In this document: positions 29,101 to 36,836 of the stretch, one piece after another
Layout of the letters: every line of letters begins with the position of its first letter
Position numbering within the stretch: position 1 is the stretch's first letter
Source of the DNA: Pleomorphomonas sp. JP5
GTDB taxonomy: Bacteria > Pseudomonadota > Alphaproteobacteria > Rhizobiales > Pleomorphomonadaceae
Length of the DNA: 64,000 nucleotides
NCBI RefSeq assembly: GCF_023721815.1
Contig: NZ_JAMDLI010000008.1
Coordinates: 1,177,206-1,241,205 of the forward strand
Direction: 5' to 3'
Made by a program: the position numbers and the translations under genes
The notes under the pieces: model-generated
Seen by the model: only the letters and a program-made list of their open reading frames with translations
Databases searched by the model: none
What the model was told of the DNA's origin: nothing

Positions 29101-29820
29101 ATGGCAAAAAAACCGGTAATTATCTCGAGGGCCGACGCCGTATCTAGAATAGATAAGATGGTCCCAATTCTGTATCAGAATATCTTTAACGCCATCCGGA
29201 TTGAATCGACGATGGAGGCTGGCAACTCGATAATTATTAGTGATTTTAAAGGGAAGAACTTTTACGGAGCAGATGCAGTCAATACAATAATGCAGAGCCT
29301 TTCCCATGACCTATCTTTGCATTTATCCCGCCTATATGACATCGGGGTGCGGAATCGTCACGTAAATAAAAGAGACGTCGCTTCAATCCCCTTGCTTATC
29401 CGCCTTTTACGGCAGAAGAGATGTCAAAATGAACTGGCAAAAAGGGCTCGAAACTGGTTACCAACCATGCCTCATCTAGCAGAGCAGTTCGAATCAGACT
29501 GCCTTTCCGCCATATCTTCCGCATCCCAAAGCTACTCTGATACCTTTAGGGGACCATACGGAAGGAGCGGATTAAAACTGCTCAAGGAGTTTAGGGACAA
29601 TTTCCTTGCGCACTCCCTTATGAAAGAGCAGCAACGCCGACCAATTTATCTTCAGCTATTTAGGCTAAATGACTGCGCGCGTAATTTCATTCACTTCGCC
29701 CAACTGGCGGTTACGGGAAATAACTCGGACTTGAAGGATTATGAGGAAATGTTCAGGAAAGATGCCGAGCATTTCTGGCGAAGGGCACTGAATGCAAGCT
29801 TTCAAGTTAGTGCTGACTGA
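29101..29820 (+). CDS. HEPN/AbiU2-like protein of unknown function
   Basis: A 239-residue, mainly helical protein with AT-rich codon use unlike the chromosome. Near residue 165 it reads LKEFRDNFLAHS, an Arg-X5-His arrangement (Arg165, His171) resembling the HEPN RNase motif and the R-N-x-x-x-A-H region of AbiU2-type proteins. An N-terminal region with VPILYQNIFNAIRIE precedes it. No recognisable ribosome site is strong. If it is a HEPN protein it could be an abortive-infection or toxin component, but no adjacent antitoxin-like gene is apparent. The next gene is convergent. The assignment rests on one motif and is tentative. Confidence 0.6.
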   Translation: MAKKPVIISRADAVSRIDKMVPILYQNIFNAIRIESTMEAGNSIIISDFKGKNFYGADAVNTIMQSLSHDLSLHLSRLYDIGVRNRHVNKRDVASIPLLIRLLRQKRCQNELAKRARNWLPTMPHLAEQFESDCLSAISSASQSYSDTFRGPYGRSGLKLLKEFRDNFLAHSLMKEQQRRPIYLQLFRLNDCARNFIHFAQLAVTGNNSDLKDYEEMFRKDAEHFWRRALNASFQVSAD

Positions 29821-29847
29821 GCCCTCGCCGGTCAGCAGCATTTTGCG

Positions 29848-30408
29848 TTAATTATTCGTTTTGGCTGGTGTACCCCCGACATTACCATTTGGAGCGAACC
29901 ATTCCGGTCGTTTTAATTCTCTGCCCGCAATCACGGCTTCGACCAGTTTCATCTGATCTCCAACGAAAGCACGTATTGTCTCTTGGTCTTCCGCGGTGCC
30001 ATCACGACTGTCGAGTTGAATTGCGAACGGTTCAAGCGCAAAACTCACTAACTTGAGCTGTCCCGCTACGGCGACTAAGCTTCTGGCCATCGATCTTGGA
30101 CCCTGACCAGGTAACTCAAAAATCGGAAAGCGGTCGATTTCGTTAGCCACGGTGATCATCGTTAAACCTGCCGCACGTATTGACAGTGCTGTTGGCAGAA
30201 AATAGGCCGATGTACGGTGGTAGCTTTCAAGCACCTCAAAACCGTTGAGCAAAAGTCGCTCCGCAGCCTGCCTCATCTGTCGACGCCTCTGCCAATGTGG
30301 GGCGAAAGCTGTGATATAGGTCACTATCAGCGCCAGCATCGCACCGAAAAATTGTGCCCATCCAGATAGACTCTCGTGAGCTACTAGCCACGCGATTATC
30401 TCCGACAT
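29848..30408 (-). CDS. island protein with one membrane helix, unknown function
   Basis: A 186-residue protein with a single hydrophobic segment near residues 17-37 (WAQFFGAMLALIVTYITAFA) followed by the basic stretch HWQRRRQMRQAAERLL, suggesting an N-out, C-in inner-membrane anchor with a helical cytoplasmic domain. I do not recognise a family. ATG 30408 has AGGAG nine bases upstream; a TTG at 30417 is the alternative. It is convergent with the HEPN-like gene, 27 bases apart. Membrane-anchored helical proteins are common effectors in defence islands, but nothing here proves that role. Confidence 0.6.
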   Translation of the reverse strand: MSEIIAWLVAHESLSGWAQFFGAMLALIVTYITAFAPHWQRRRQMRQAAERLLLNGFEVLESYHRTSAYFLPTALSIRAAGLTMITVANEIDRFPIFELPGQGPRSMARSLVAVAGQLKLVSFALEPFAIQLDSRDGTAEDQETIRAFVGDQMKLVEAVIAGRELKRPEWFAPNGNVGGTPAKTNN

Positions 30409-30634
30409 CTCGGCCAACTCCTATAAGGGACCGCGGCAACCTGGAATAGCCAGAAGAGCCATTTCCGGGCGAGACTGTAGATTTCGATTTTCTTAAAGAG
30501 CCTTCAAAATGCTCGCCTTTTATATGGTGTCCGCCAACATTCTATAGTGCGGAATTTAGCTATCCTCAAACTCTCCGATCTATCCTTAGTTGAATTGGAT
30601 TTCGTTGCGACCAACGCAGCGAAGTGGAGGTTTC

Positions 30635-31036
30635 ATGTCGCGCAACGATTCATACCGCGGCGGATCAACGATCATTGGGCCGTGGTCGATCGACTGGTTC
30701 GGGCGGCCCAAGAAAAAACAGCCGGGTTCGCAGCAGGCGGATGCGGAAAAGCCAGTGCGGAAACAGAAGACCAAAGCCGAAAAAGCCAGGGCAAAGCAAG
30801 AAAGGGCAAAGGCCAAGCAAGCGAAAGCCGCTAAACGAGCCAAGCTCCAGAAAGTCCGCGAGAAAGAGCGCAAACAACTTGAGAGGCAGCCACAACCCAC
30901 GATTCGAAAAAATCCAGACGAGGTGGCGCGAAGGATGAACAAGGCGATGGAGGGTGTCACCGTTTTACGCAAAGATAAACGCGGCGTTCCTCGTCCAGTC
31001 GAACAGGCCGTATCACCCAACCGACCGGAACTGTGA
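30635..31036 (+). CDS. lysine-rich basic island protein, unknown function
   Basis: A 133-residue very basic protein. The N-terminus SYRGGSTIIGPWSIDWFGRP is followed by a long Lys/Ala/Glu helix (about residues 30-90, with repeated KxxKA/RAK units, likely coiled coil) and a tail with NPDEVARRMNKAMEGVTVLRKDKRG. GGAGG upstream supports ATG 30635. The composition suggests nucleic-acid or ribosome binding, but the family is not recognised. Confidence 0.6.
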   Translation: MSRNDSYRGGSTIIGPWSIDWFGRPKKKQPGSQQADAEKPVRKQKTKAEKARAKQERAKAKQAKAAKRAKLQKVREKERKQLERQPQPTIRKNPDEVARRMNKAMEGVTVLRKDKRGVPRPVEQAVSPNRPEL

Positions 31037-31194
31037 GCAATTTCCGAGCCCTCCGATCAGGAAGCCTGCAGAATCCATAATACACTGAATAAAAAAGACT
31101 TTTCCTGTTTATCGTCTCCGGTACAGCCTAACAAACGGTTGTCCGTTCTTCTGCTTCCCAATACGCTAGCTGCAAGCAGGGTGCGCGGATAAAG

Positions 31195-31240
31195 CGCACC
31201 TACCACACCGATGCAGCACAGTAATTCGCTGGTGGCGACC
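31195..31240 (+). repeat. copy 2 of the 46-bp repeat, immediately upstream of the integrase
   Basis: Ends one base before the integrase ATG at 31242 and matches 28897-28942 with three mismatches. It probably contains the integrase promoter or translation start region. Confidence 0.75.
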
Positions 31241-31241
31241 C

Positions 31242-32558
31242 ATGGATCAGCCCAAACTGCCCTATGTCGTATTTTCCCGAGTGGATAGCCCTAGCCTCTG
31301 GATTCGATTCTCCATCCCGGGACAAGGGCAGAAACGCATTTGCCTCAAGACCGACAACGAAGAAGAAGCCAAGCGGCGCGCCGAGATCGAATACCAACGC
31401 GCCCTCTGGAGCGCCGAACAAGGTACGCTTCCGGGAAGGACATCCTTCGACAAGGTCGCACACCAGTATCTCGAAAGCGCCTCACTGGAGGCCGGAAGCA
31501 ATGCGTCCAAACTCTCCAAGGTCGCAGCCGACCGAGGCGTGCTTGACCGCTATATGGTCCCCTTCTTCGGTAGAAGCCCCATAACAGCCATCAGCGTCCC
31601 GAAGCTTCACAGCTACATGGAATGGCGACGAAGCTACTGGACGAGCGGTCCTGGGGCAAAAGAGACGCATATCGCCTACGAGCGAAAGGGACGCAGGGTG
31701 ATCCGTCCCGCCCAGCATATCGAGGCGACGCTGAGCACGCTGCGCCGAGAAGCCGTCACCATGCGGTCGGTGTTCAAACACGCTGTTCGGCTTGGCTACC
31801 TAAAGGCCTCGGACATACCCAAGATCGACCTAGTTGCCGAGGAGCGGAACAAGCGACCCTCCTTCACAGATGCCGAGGTTGCCAAGCTCATGCAGGTCGC
31901 AGAGCAACGGATGATCGACGTTCTCGCTCCTCAGCGTCGAGGCAAACAACAGCCGAATTCCTGGAAGGACATGGACGGCAAAGAGATCACGCCTTCTGTC
32001 AGCCGCGTCGCCTATGAGCGAACGGTGCTCTACTGGTTCATCAACATCGCGCTCGAAACAGGCATGAGACCGACCGAGCTATTCAACCTCGATTGGGGGC
32101 ATATCGTTGGCTTCAAGGAAGAGCGAGACAAGCCAATCGTCGAGCAGCGCATTCGCATTCTGGCCTACGGCAAAGGCAAGAAGCCGCAACAACTTGTACC
32201 GAATATCGGTGCTGCCACGAGTTTCGCCGCCCTTTGGGACGCTTTCAAAAAAGTTCACGGACGGGAACCGAGAGACGACGAGCCGGTGTTCGTCAACGCC
32301 TCAGGGGAGCGAGCCCAATCCTACAAAAAGAGCCTCAATGCCCTTCTGGAAGCAGCCAAACTCAAGACCGATGTGTTCGGCCAAGTTCGTTCCGCCTACA
32401 GCTTCAGGCACACCTATGCGACCCGGCAGCTCAGGAAGGGCACGGACGTCTACACGTTGGCGATCAACATGCGGACGTCCGTCCGGATGATCGAGATGTA
32501 CTACTCGGACGTCGTGCCGGAGGATTTGGCCAGACAGCTTGAGGGAAGCTACGACTGA
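31242..32558 (+). CDS. tyrosine-type site-specific integrase
   Basis: Catalyses integration and excision of the island at tRNA-Thr. The product has 438 residues. An N-terminal SAM-like core-binding domain (about 65-200) contains FDKVAHQYLESA. The catalytic domain (about 205-435) contains Arg276 in LETGMRPTELFNLDW, Arg389-His390 in YSFRHTYATRQL and the nucleophile Tyr420 or Tyr421 in MIEMYYSDV. The first His of the usual HxxR is Tyr386, as in related integrases reading YSFRHTYAT. Its codon use is closer to the chromosome than the rest of the island. It lies 2.4 kb from attL, unusually far for this family; the 46-bp repeat suggests cargo was inserted between. Confidence 0.95.
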   Translation: MDQPKLPYVVFSRVDSPSLWIRFSIPGQGQKRICLKTDNEEEAKRRAEIEYQRALWSAEQGTLPGRTSFDKVAHQYLESASLEAGSNASKLSKVAADRGVLDRYMVPFFGRSPITAISVPKLHSYMEWRRSYWTSGPGAKETHIAYERKGRRVIRPAQHIEATLSTLRREAVTMRSVFKHAVRLGYLKASDIPKIDLVAEERNKRPSFTDAEVAKLMQVAEQRMIDVLAPQRRGKQQPNSWKDMDGKEITPSVSRVAYERTVLYWFINIALETGMRPTELFNLDWGHIVGFKEERDKPIVEQRIRILAYGKGKKPQQLVPNIGAATSFAALWDAFKKVHGREPRDDEPVFVNASGERAQSYKKSLNALLEAAKLKTDVFGQVRSAYSFRHTYATRQLRKGTDVYTLAINMRTSVRMIEMYYSDVVPEDLARQLEGSYD

Positions 32559-32635
32559 GCAGGAGAAGACTAGCACTGCATCCACGCCAGCGAGCTCGCA
32601 CAGAAGTTGGCAGCGTAACGGGCTTCGTGCCGGAG

Positions 32636-32664
32636 ACACGGGCGGGGGATTTCTCCCGTCTTTT
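32636..32664 (+). terminator. possible terminator between integrase and TIGR02391 gene
   Basis: ACGGG can pair with CCCGT around a G-rich interior that itself allows GGGA/TCCC pairing, followed by CTTTTA. It lies between convergent genes. The stem is short and the assignment weak. Confidence 0.35.
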
Positions 32665-32676
32665 ACTTTGGTGCCG

Positions 32677-33384
32677 TCAAGCGGACCGAGCGGCCACCCG
32701 GGCATCAACAATTCTGAGAAGGTGGCAAGCGAGCATCACGACTTCCATGGCCTCGGCCGGGTCATCCATCTGCACGTCGCGGTGCGAGTTCGGGTTCTTG
32801 TAGCTACCGATTGCGCCTGCAAACAGATGCATTCGGGCTTCTTGCTCACCTAGGGGGGCCTCCTTGTCTGTCAGCGATCCTTCGCCTGGCTTGAACGCCT
32901 TGCGCATGAGCTCGGTGCCTAAGGCATTTAGGCCGTGGCCCGATGCTTCCCTGACTGCCACCTCTACGGCCTTCATAGCCAGAAACACTGCAACGTCGTA
33001 TTCGCTGCGAATGAAGGCGGACCAGACCTTATCCGCTATTTGCGGGTGTAGAGCTTCCTTCTGGAGGCTTCTTGCTTTCACGAACTCAGAAAACGCCCCC
33101 TCGTCTGTAAAGCTCTGGGCTCTTCTACTGAGAAGTCGGAAACCGTTCTGTCCGTTCATCCCCGGCGCCGGGATGAGCAAGCCTTGGACCTCAAGCCAAG
33201 ACCAAGCTTCCGCGAGCGCTAAATAGAGGAGCTGAGAGTATTCCCTGGGGTAGGGCGTGACACCGTCACTTCTCAGAGCGAAGGCCTCGTCCTCGATGTT
33301 CGAAAGGTTCGGCGAGAACGAGTGCCACTTAATGCGCTCTTTGATCAGAAATAGGAGCTTCCCAGCCAACTCCTCGGCCTGCAA
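32677..33384 (-). CDS. TIGR02391 (Ymh) family HEPN-like protein
   Basis: A 235-residue protein. Its C-terminal half (about 115-230) matches the TIGR02391/Ymh family: VWSAFIRSEYDVAVFLAMKAVEVAVREA, LMRKAFKPGEGSLTD, EARMHLFAGAIGSYKNPNSHRDV and DDPAEAMEVVMLACHLLRIVD. The family belongs to the HEPN superfamily and is frequent in mobile and defence regions; its activity is not established. The indicated start is a TTG at 33384 without a good ribosome site. The frame stays open upstream to at least 33480 into IS-remnant sequence, so the true 5' end may have been altered by the IS insertion. Confidence 0.8.
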   Translation of the reverse strand: MQAEELAGKLLFLIKERIKWHSFSPNLSNIEDEAFALRSDGVTPYPREYSQLLYLALAEAWSWLEVQGLLIPAPGMNGQNGFRLLSRRAQSFTDEGAFSEFVKARSLQKEALHPQIADKVWSAFIRSEYDVAVFLAMKAVEVAVREASGHGLNALGTELMRKAFKPGEGSLTDKEAPLGEQEARMHLFAGAIGSYKNPNSHRDVQMDDPAEAMEVVMLACHLLRIVDARVAARSA

Positions 33385-33418
33385 CGCCAGGACATCGCGG
33401 TGACGTTGCCCCCAGGAA

Positions 33419-33587
33419 TTATCCAGTTCTGAGTTCGTTTCTGGCGTTGGTCTTTTCCTTACGGACGGCGGTGTCGGGCGTCGGCGCGGAGCCTTTCTGC
33501 TCTTCGCTGAAACGACTGCGCTTCATGTCCTGGTCCTCTCGATGGGCCAGAACGAACTTCAAACCGGATTAGGCTCAAGGGGCAACG
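33419..33587 (-). pseudogene. IS3-type element remnant (left end and start of orfA)
   Basis: From ATG 33526 on minus the translation begins MKRSRFSEEQ, the signature start of IS3-family OrfA proteins, then diverges to an unrelated tail and stops at 33419. Upstream, bases 33527-33587 look like an IS3 left end, beginning with TGACGTTGCCCC immediately after the IS481-like fragment. Everything after the tenth codon of orfA is missing. Confidence 0.6.
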
Positions 33588-33752
33588 TCACTTCAGACCC
33601 GCGAGACCTTCGAGCTGGAACCGCCGCTTCCACTCGTAGAAGCTCGTCCGGTCCATGCCGCGACGGCGACATGCCTCCGCCGCATTACCCAGCTGCTCGG
33701 CCAGTTCCAGAACGCTCAGGCGCTGACGCGCCACTTTCTCCGGGGCATCCAT
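33588..33752 (-). pseudogene. IS481-type transposase fragment, copy 1
   Basis: Encodes 54 residues beginning MDAPEKVARQRLSVLELAEQ and ending RRFQLEGLAGLK, the N-terminal helix-turn-helix of an IS481-like transposase (AEACRRRGMDRTSFYEWKRRF). The rest of the gene and the DDE catalytic domain are absent because the IS3-type end follows at once. GGGAGGAAGC precedes the ATG. A second decayed copy lies at 37451. Confidence 0.75.
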
Positions 33753-33791
33753 GTTGCTTCCTCCCTATGCTAGTATTGCACGGAATGAAGC

Positions 33792-33932
33792 CTAAGAGGA
33801 CATCTTGGCTTCGGCCATAGCCCTCTGTTCGGCGAGGGCAGAAATCACCTTGTCGCGGGCACGCTCAACGGGATTGTCGCTCGAACGAACGGGCTTGGCG
33901 TTGGTCAGCTTCAGGCTCTTCAGGATGCTCAT
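33792..33932 (-). pseudogene. truncated DUF6641-like small protein, copy 1
   Basis: ATG 33932 with AGAGG upstream opens 46 residues starting SILKSLKLTNAKPV and containing PVERARDKVISALAEQRAMAEAK. This resembles the N-terminus of DUF6641-type proteins from rhizobial mobile elements, which are about three times longer. The frame ends at the boundary of the IS481-like sequence, so the gene was cut by that insertion. A diverged copy is at 36837-36977. Confidence 0.5.
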
Positions 33933-34520
33933 TGTCGGGACCTCTATTTGTAAAGTCCCATCCCATCTACAGCCGTTTTCCAAACTCGCAACCAGTAGTC
34001 GGAATTGGTACCGACCCGCCTCGCGGACAGTGTTCTCACAATGCAAAATTGAGGACCAGTACTTGTGGCGATCAACCATCTCCTAATCAAAGGTCTTAGT
34101 GCAGATTAGGGAGCGTTAGCGCCGGCTTTCGGTATCGGCAACTCGCGAATGACGCCGACGCGAAATACAGAGCCCCATCGAGACGACACGCGCTAATTAG
34201 CTCGAAGGCGCAGAGAGAACTTTGCTACTTTAAAACAAGAGTGATGGGCGGGGCTAATACAGGCTGCCTCTTTCTACCGAAGCGGCTGAATAGGAGCCCC
34301 TCGGTCCGTTTGCCAGGGTTACCGCCCCCAATAGCCTGCATAAGGTGCCTTAACCGTGCCTGGTTGTTTCAAATCAACGGCCGAGCAATGACGGGTGTGG
34401 ATATCGTTAAAATCTCCTGACGGCAGCTGCCCAGAAGAGCTTTTTAGTGGCGCATTAACGAGGTGTTGCTATTCTCCTAAACGCAATGTTCCCTATTTGT
34501 CCATCCTGGAGGCACCCGTT
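33933..34520. other. island intergenic region
   Basis: No gene is supported. The right part (about 34400-34520) presumably carries the promoter of the cassette that begins at 34521; it is AT-richer, but no clear -35/-10 pair stands out. An open frame on plus from 34395 only adds an unlikely extension to the 73-residue gene. Confidence 0.45.
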
Positions 34521-34742
34521 ATGGACACAGCGCTTAACGCTTATCAACACGCCCCTCCGCTTGACGGCGCTCAGGAAGATGACCCGAAGGTGGCTTTGCT
34601 AAAGATTTGGCATGAAATGACGGACGCAGAGCGAAGCTCCGTTGTTCCGGTAATTTTACAGACTAGCCACCTTGGCCACGAACTAAGGTTTAAGTCCCTC
34701 AGCCAGTTGCCTCCAAAATTGTGGCGTAATATAAAGATTTAG
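34521..34742 (+). CDS. 73-residue protein heading the BpsA-like cassette
   Basis: Small acidic-to-neutral protein starting MDTALNAYQHAPPLDGAQED, then a helical part (KVALLKIWHEMTDAERSSVVPVILQ) and LPPKLWRNIKI at the end. CTGGAGG ten bases upstream is a strong ribosome site. It ends 22 bases before the BpsA-like gene on the same strand and is probably cotranscribed. No family is recognised; it could be a small regulator or a partner of the enzyme downstream. Confidence 0.6.
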   Translation: MDTALNAYQHAPPLDGAQEDDPKVALLKIWHEMTDAERSSVVPVILQTSHLGHELRFKSLSQLPPKLWRNIKI

Positions 34743-34764
34743 GGATAACGGGGCTCGGCTGGTC

Positions 34765-35583
34765 ATGTTCGGTGAGTATTTCACGCAACTTCTTCAACAC
34801 TCCATCGAAGATATTGATCATACCAGCGCCATTCTACAACATAGAAATCGCCCTAAGGCCAACCGCGAGCATGACCAGATTTATATGCTCGCGGGAAGCC
34901 AGTTACAACAAGCAAAGCTTGTTGGGAGTTATTTGGCCGATAAGAGAGTCGTGTTTATGGGCGATGGGGACTGCATGTCTCTTTTAGTCGCCTATCTATC
35001 GACAAAAGGCATCGTTCCTAGACCAAAGCACATAACGGTTCTTGATTTCGACGAACGACTGTTGGATTTCATAAAATCTATGCGCACCCAATGTGGCTGG
35101 CACGAAGATATGTTTGAGTGCCATCAGTATAATGTGCGCTATCCTATTCCGGAGAACCTTAAGACGCGCGGCGACGTGTTCTATACGAACCCTCCGTATG
35201 GATTCTATAACAAGGGCTTGAGTAATCGTGTTTTTCTGGCGAGGGCCATGGAGTTTTGCAAACCGTCAAGTAGAGGCATTGCTATCCTGCCTTACAATGC
35301 CGATTCTGACGGCTCTCGAGAGGCAATGACAGAGACACAGCGGTTTATGAACTTGGCAGGGTATATAATAATAGAGATGATACTTGGACAGCACAGATAC
35401 GACTTGGATGATCGGCCAGAGCTTAAATCTGGTACCGTTATTTTTGATAGAGTCTCTAGTGAGAGAACTATTTTTTCCGATCGAGAGCTCACCGAGGATG
35501 AAATGAAATATTTTTATAGCAGAACACCAAAGATGATCCCCAAATACATCTCGAGCGACGGCACGCCGATATATGATACTTAG
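34765..35583 (+). CDS. BpsA/DUF43-type methyltransferase-fold enzyme with NPPY motif
   Basis: A 272-residue Rossmann-fold protein resembling the C-terminal domain of branched-chain polyamine synthase (N4-bis(aminopropyl)spermidine synthase). Motifs: RVVFMGDGDCMSLLVAYLS (residues 61-79, binding loop), VLDFDERLLDFI (92-103, acidic loop) and DVFYTNPPYGFYNKG (137-151). Characterised BpsA enzymes have GDDD and DPPY; here they are GDGD and NPPY. NPPY is the catalytic motif of N6-adenine and N4-cytosine methyltransferases. The N-terminal winged-helix domain of thermophile BpsA is missing. The 3' end overlaps the next gene by 11 bases. Transfer of an aminopropyl or methyl group to an amino group is inferred; the substrate is unknown. 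Confidence 0.75.
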   Translation: MFGEYFTQLLQHSIEDIDHTSAILQHRNRPKANREHDQIYMLAGSQLQQAKLVGSYLADKRVVFMGDGDCMSLLVAYLSTKGIVPRPKHITVLDFDERLLDFIKSMRTQCGWHEDMFECHQYNVRYPIPENLKTRGDVFYTNPPYGFYNKGLSNRVFLARAMEFCKPSSRGIAILPYNADSDGSREAMTETQRFMNLAGYIIIEMILGQHRYDLDDRPELKSGTVIFDRVSSERTIFSDRELTEDEMKYFYSRTPKMIPKYISSDGTPIYDT

Positions 35584-36178
35584 TTCTCCGCTCGACCTGT
35601 CTCAACTTGGAGTTTTCTGCTGGAGCAAGATGCAGGCAGAGGCGGGCCAGGATCTTTCGACCATTATCACCAGAAAGAATTCTGAACGGGCTCTTGGATG
35701 CGGGCAATTCTACTGGGGCATAGGTACCTCTCTAGGGCAAACCTCGCGCATTGCCCGATATGATAACGGAAATTTATACGTTATTTTTTCTGTGATGAGG
35801 TCTAGACCCAAAAAGATTGATGTCACCCCAAGAGTAGTTGTCCGATGGAGGGCCTACTTCGATTCGGACGGCAGAGTTCGACCGCTACCCGAGTACGCGA
35901 CCATACTTAGCCGAGGTGTGACTGGCGAGCGCGAGAAGCGCCATCATTTTGCGCTTTCGTGCCAATCGGAAGCTCAGCTCGCGCTCTCTGATTATGGCCC
36001 GCTGGATGATAGAGCTCTGTTCAACGTGTCGGGATCCCGACTTGGCCATTCTCAGGTAACCGCTCTGGTCAGAGCTTCCGGGGAAAGTTCATACGAGTCA
36101 CGCTATCGGATCAACATGATTGCGAAACTAACCCCCCCGTATTGCGTACGATTAACTGATCCAGTCGCATTTACTTGA
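35573..36178 (+). CDS. unknown 201-residue partner of the BpsA-like enzyme
   Basis: Starts inside the 3' end of the BpsA-like gene (11-base overlap), so the two are translationally coupled. The N-terminal part FCWSKMQAEAGQDLSTIITRK is followed by GCGQFYWGIGTSLG (about residues 42-55), a small Gly/Trp-rich motif. A beta-rich region comes next with [15 protein letters not shown] and VVVRWRAYF. I cannot place it in a named family. The GxFxWGIG motif and alternating beta strands would suit a small barrel such as a PUA/ASCH/EVE-like fold, but that is a guess. It converges on the kinase-like gene with an 8-base overlap of the 3' ends. Confidence 0.65.
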   Translation: MILSSPLDLSQLGVFCWSKMQAEAGQDLSTIITRKNSERALGCGQFYWGIGTSLGQTSRIARYDNGNLYVIFSVMRSRPKKIDVTPRVVVRWRAYFDSDGRVRPLPEYATILSRGVTGEREKRHHFALSCQSEAQLALSDYGPLDDRALFNVSGSRLGHSQVTALVRASGESSYESRYRINMIAKLTPPYCVRLTDPVAFT

Positions 36179-36752
36179 GCCGCTTTAACATTCTCTCGTA
36201 CATTTCTAGCTGTGGGATTTCCGTATTGAAAAAGTATACGGGACATCCGCAGACAACCCCGTAGGTTAGCGCCAAGGAAGACTGAAGTTCCGTCATCATT
36301 CTCGCCTCTTCAAGAGTTACAATTCGGCGCCCCTTTGACTCAACAGCAGTACGAGATACTATAGTTTCCGGCGAAGCGAACAACACCCAGATCTCATTTA
36401 TTTGAAGCTGCGTAATTACATTAATAGAAAAAGACGTAGAGCGGAAACCATATACTTCGTACGAAATGGCATGGCTATCTATAATCACATCCCCATAAGC
36501 CCGAGAATCCCGAATAAAATCGATCATCATCACATCCAAGTCCGCAATGTCCTGCGCACTCACCGCCGCGGACGATAGAGACCTAAGATTTTCGTGACTA
36601 AACGCAGATCTATATTTTATCTCCATGTATTCAATTAGTCTTTTACTGTACCTCCATACGAATAAACTTTCCTTTCTCTTTTCTATCTCGTCAACCGTAG
36701 TGGTCTTCCCGGATGCGGGGGCGCCAGTTAAGTATATGACTTTCGACATCAT
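36171..36752 (-). CDS. P-loop kinase-like protein, archaeal adenylate-kinase type
   Basis: A 193-residue P-loop NTPase. Walker A is GAPASGKT (residues 10-17), with a strand VIIDSHA near 88 as a likely Walker B/acceptor region. A C-terminal helix EEARMMTELQSSLALTYGVVCGCPVYFFN matches the end of archaeal-type adenylate kinase/Fap7 relatives. WVLFASPETIVSRT precedes the lid. Such proteins phosphorylate nucleoside monophosphates or act as ATPases. GGAG lies upstream of ATG 36752. It is encoded opposite to the BpsA-like operon with overlapping 3' ends. The AT-rich sequence marks it as foreign. The link to the neighbours is inferred from compactness. Confidence 0.72.
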   Translation of the reverse strand: MMSKVIYLTGAPASGKTTTVDEIEKRKESLFVWRYSKRLIEYMEIKYRSAFSHENLRSLSSAAVSAQDIADLDVMMIDFIRDSRAYGDVIIDSHAISYEVYGFRSTSFSINVITQLQINEIWVLFASPETIVSRTAVESKGRRIVTLEEARMMTELQSSLALTYGVVCGCPVYFFNTEIPQLEMYERMLKRLK

Positions 36753-36836
36753 TTTCTCCGATGTCTCGACACTTCTTTCTTAACCTACACTGAGCGTTCC
36801 GTGGATATTCAGTGCATGCATCCCTTGCGCTAGCCC

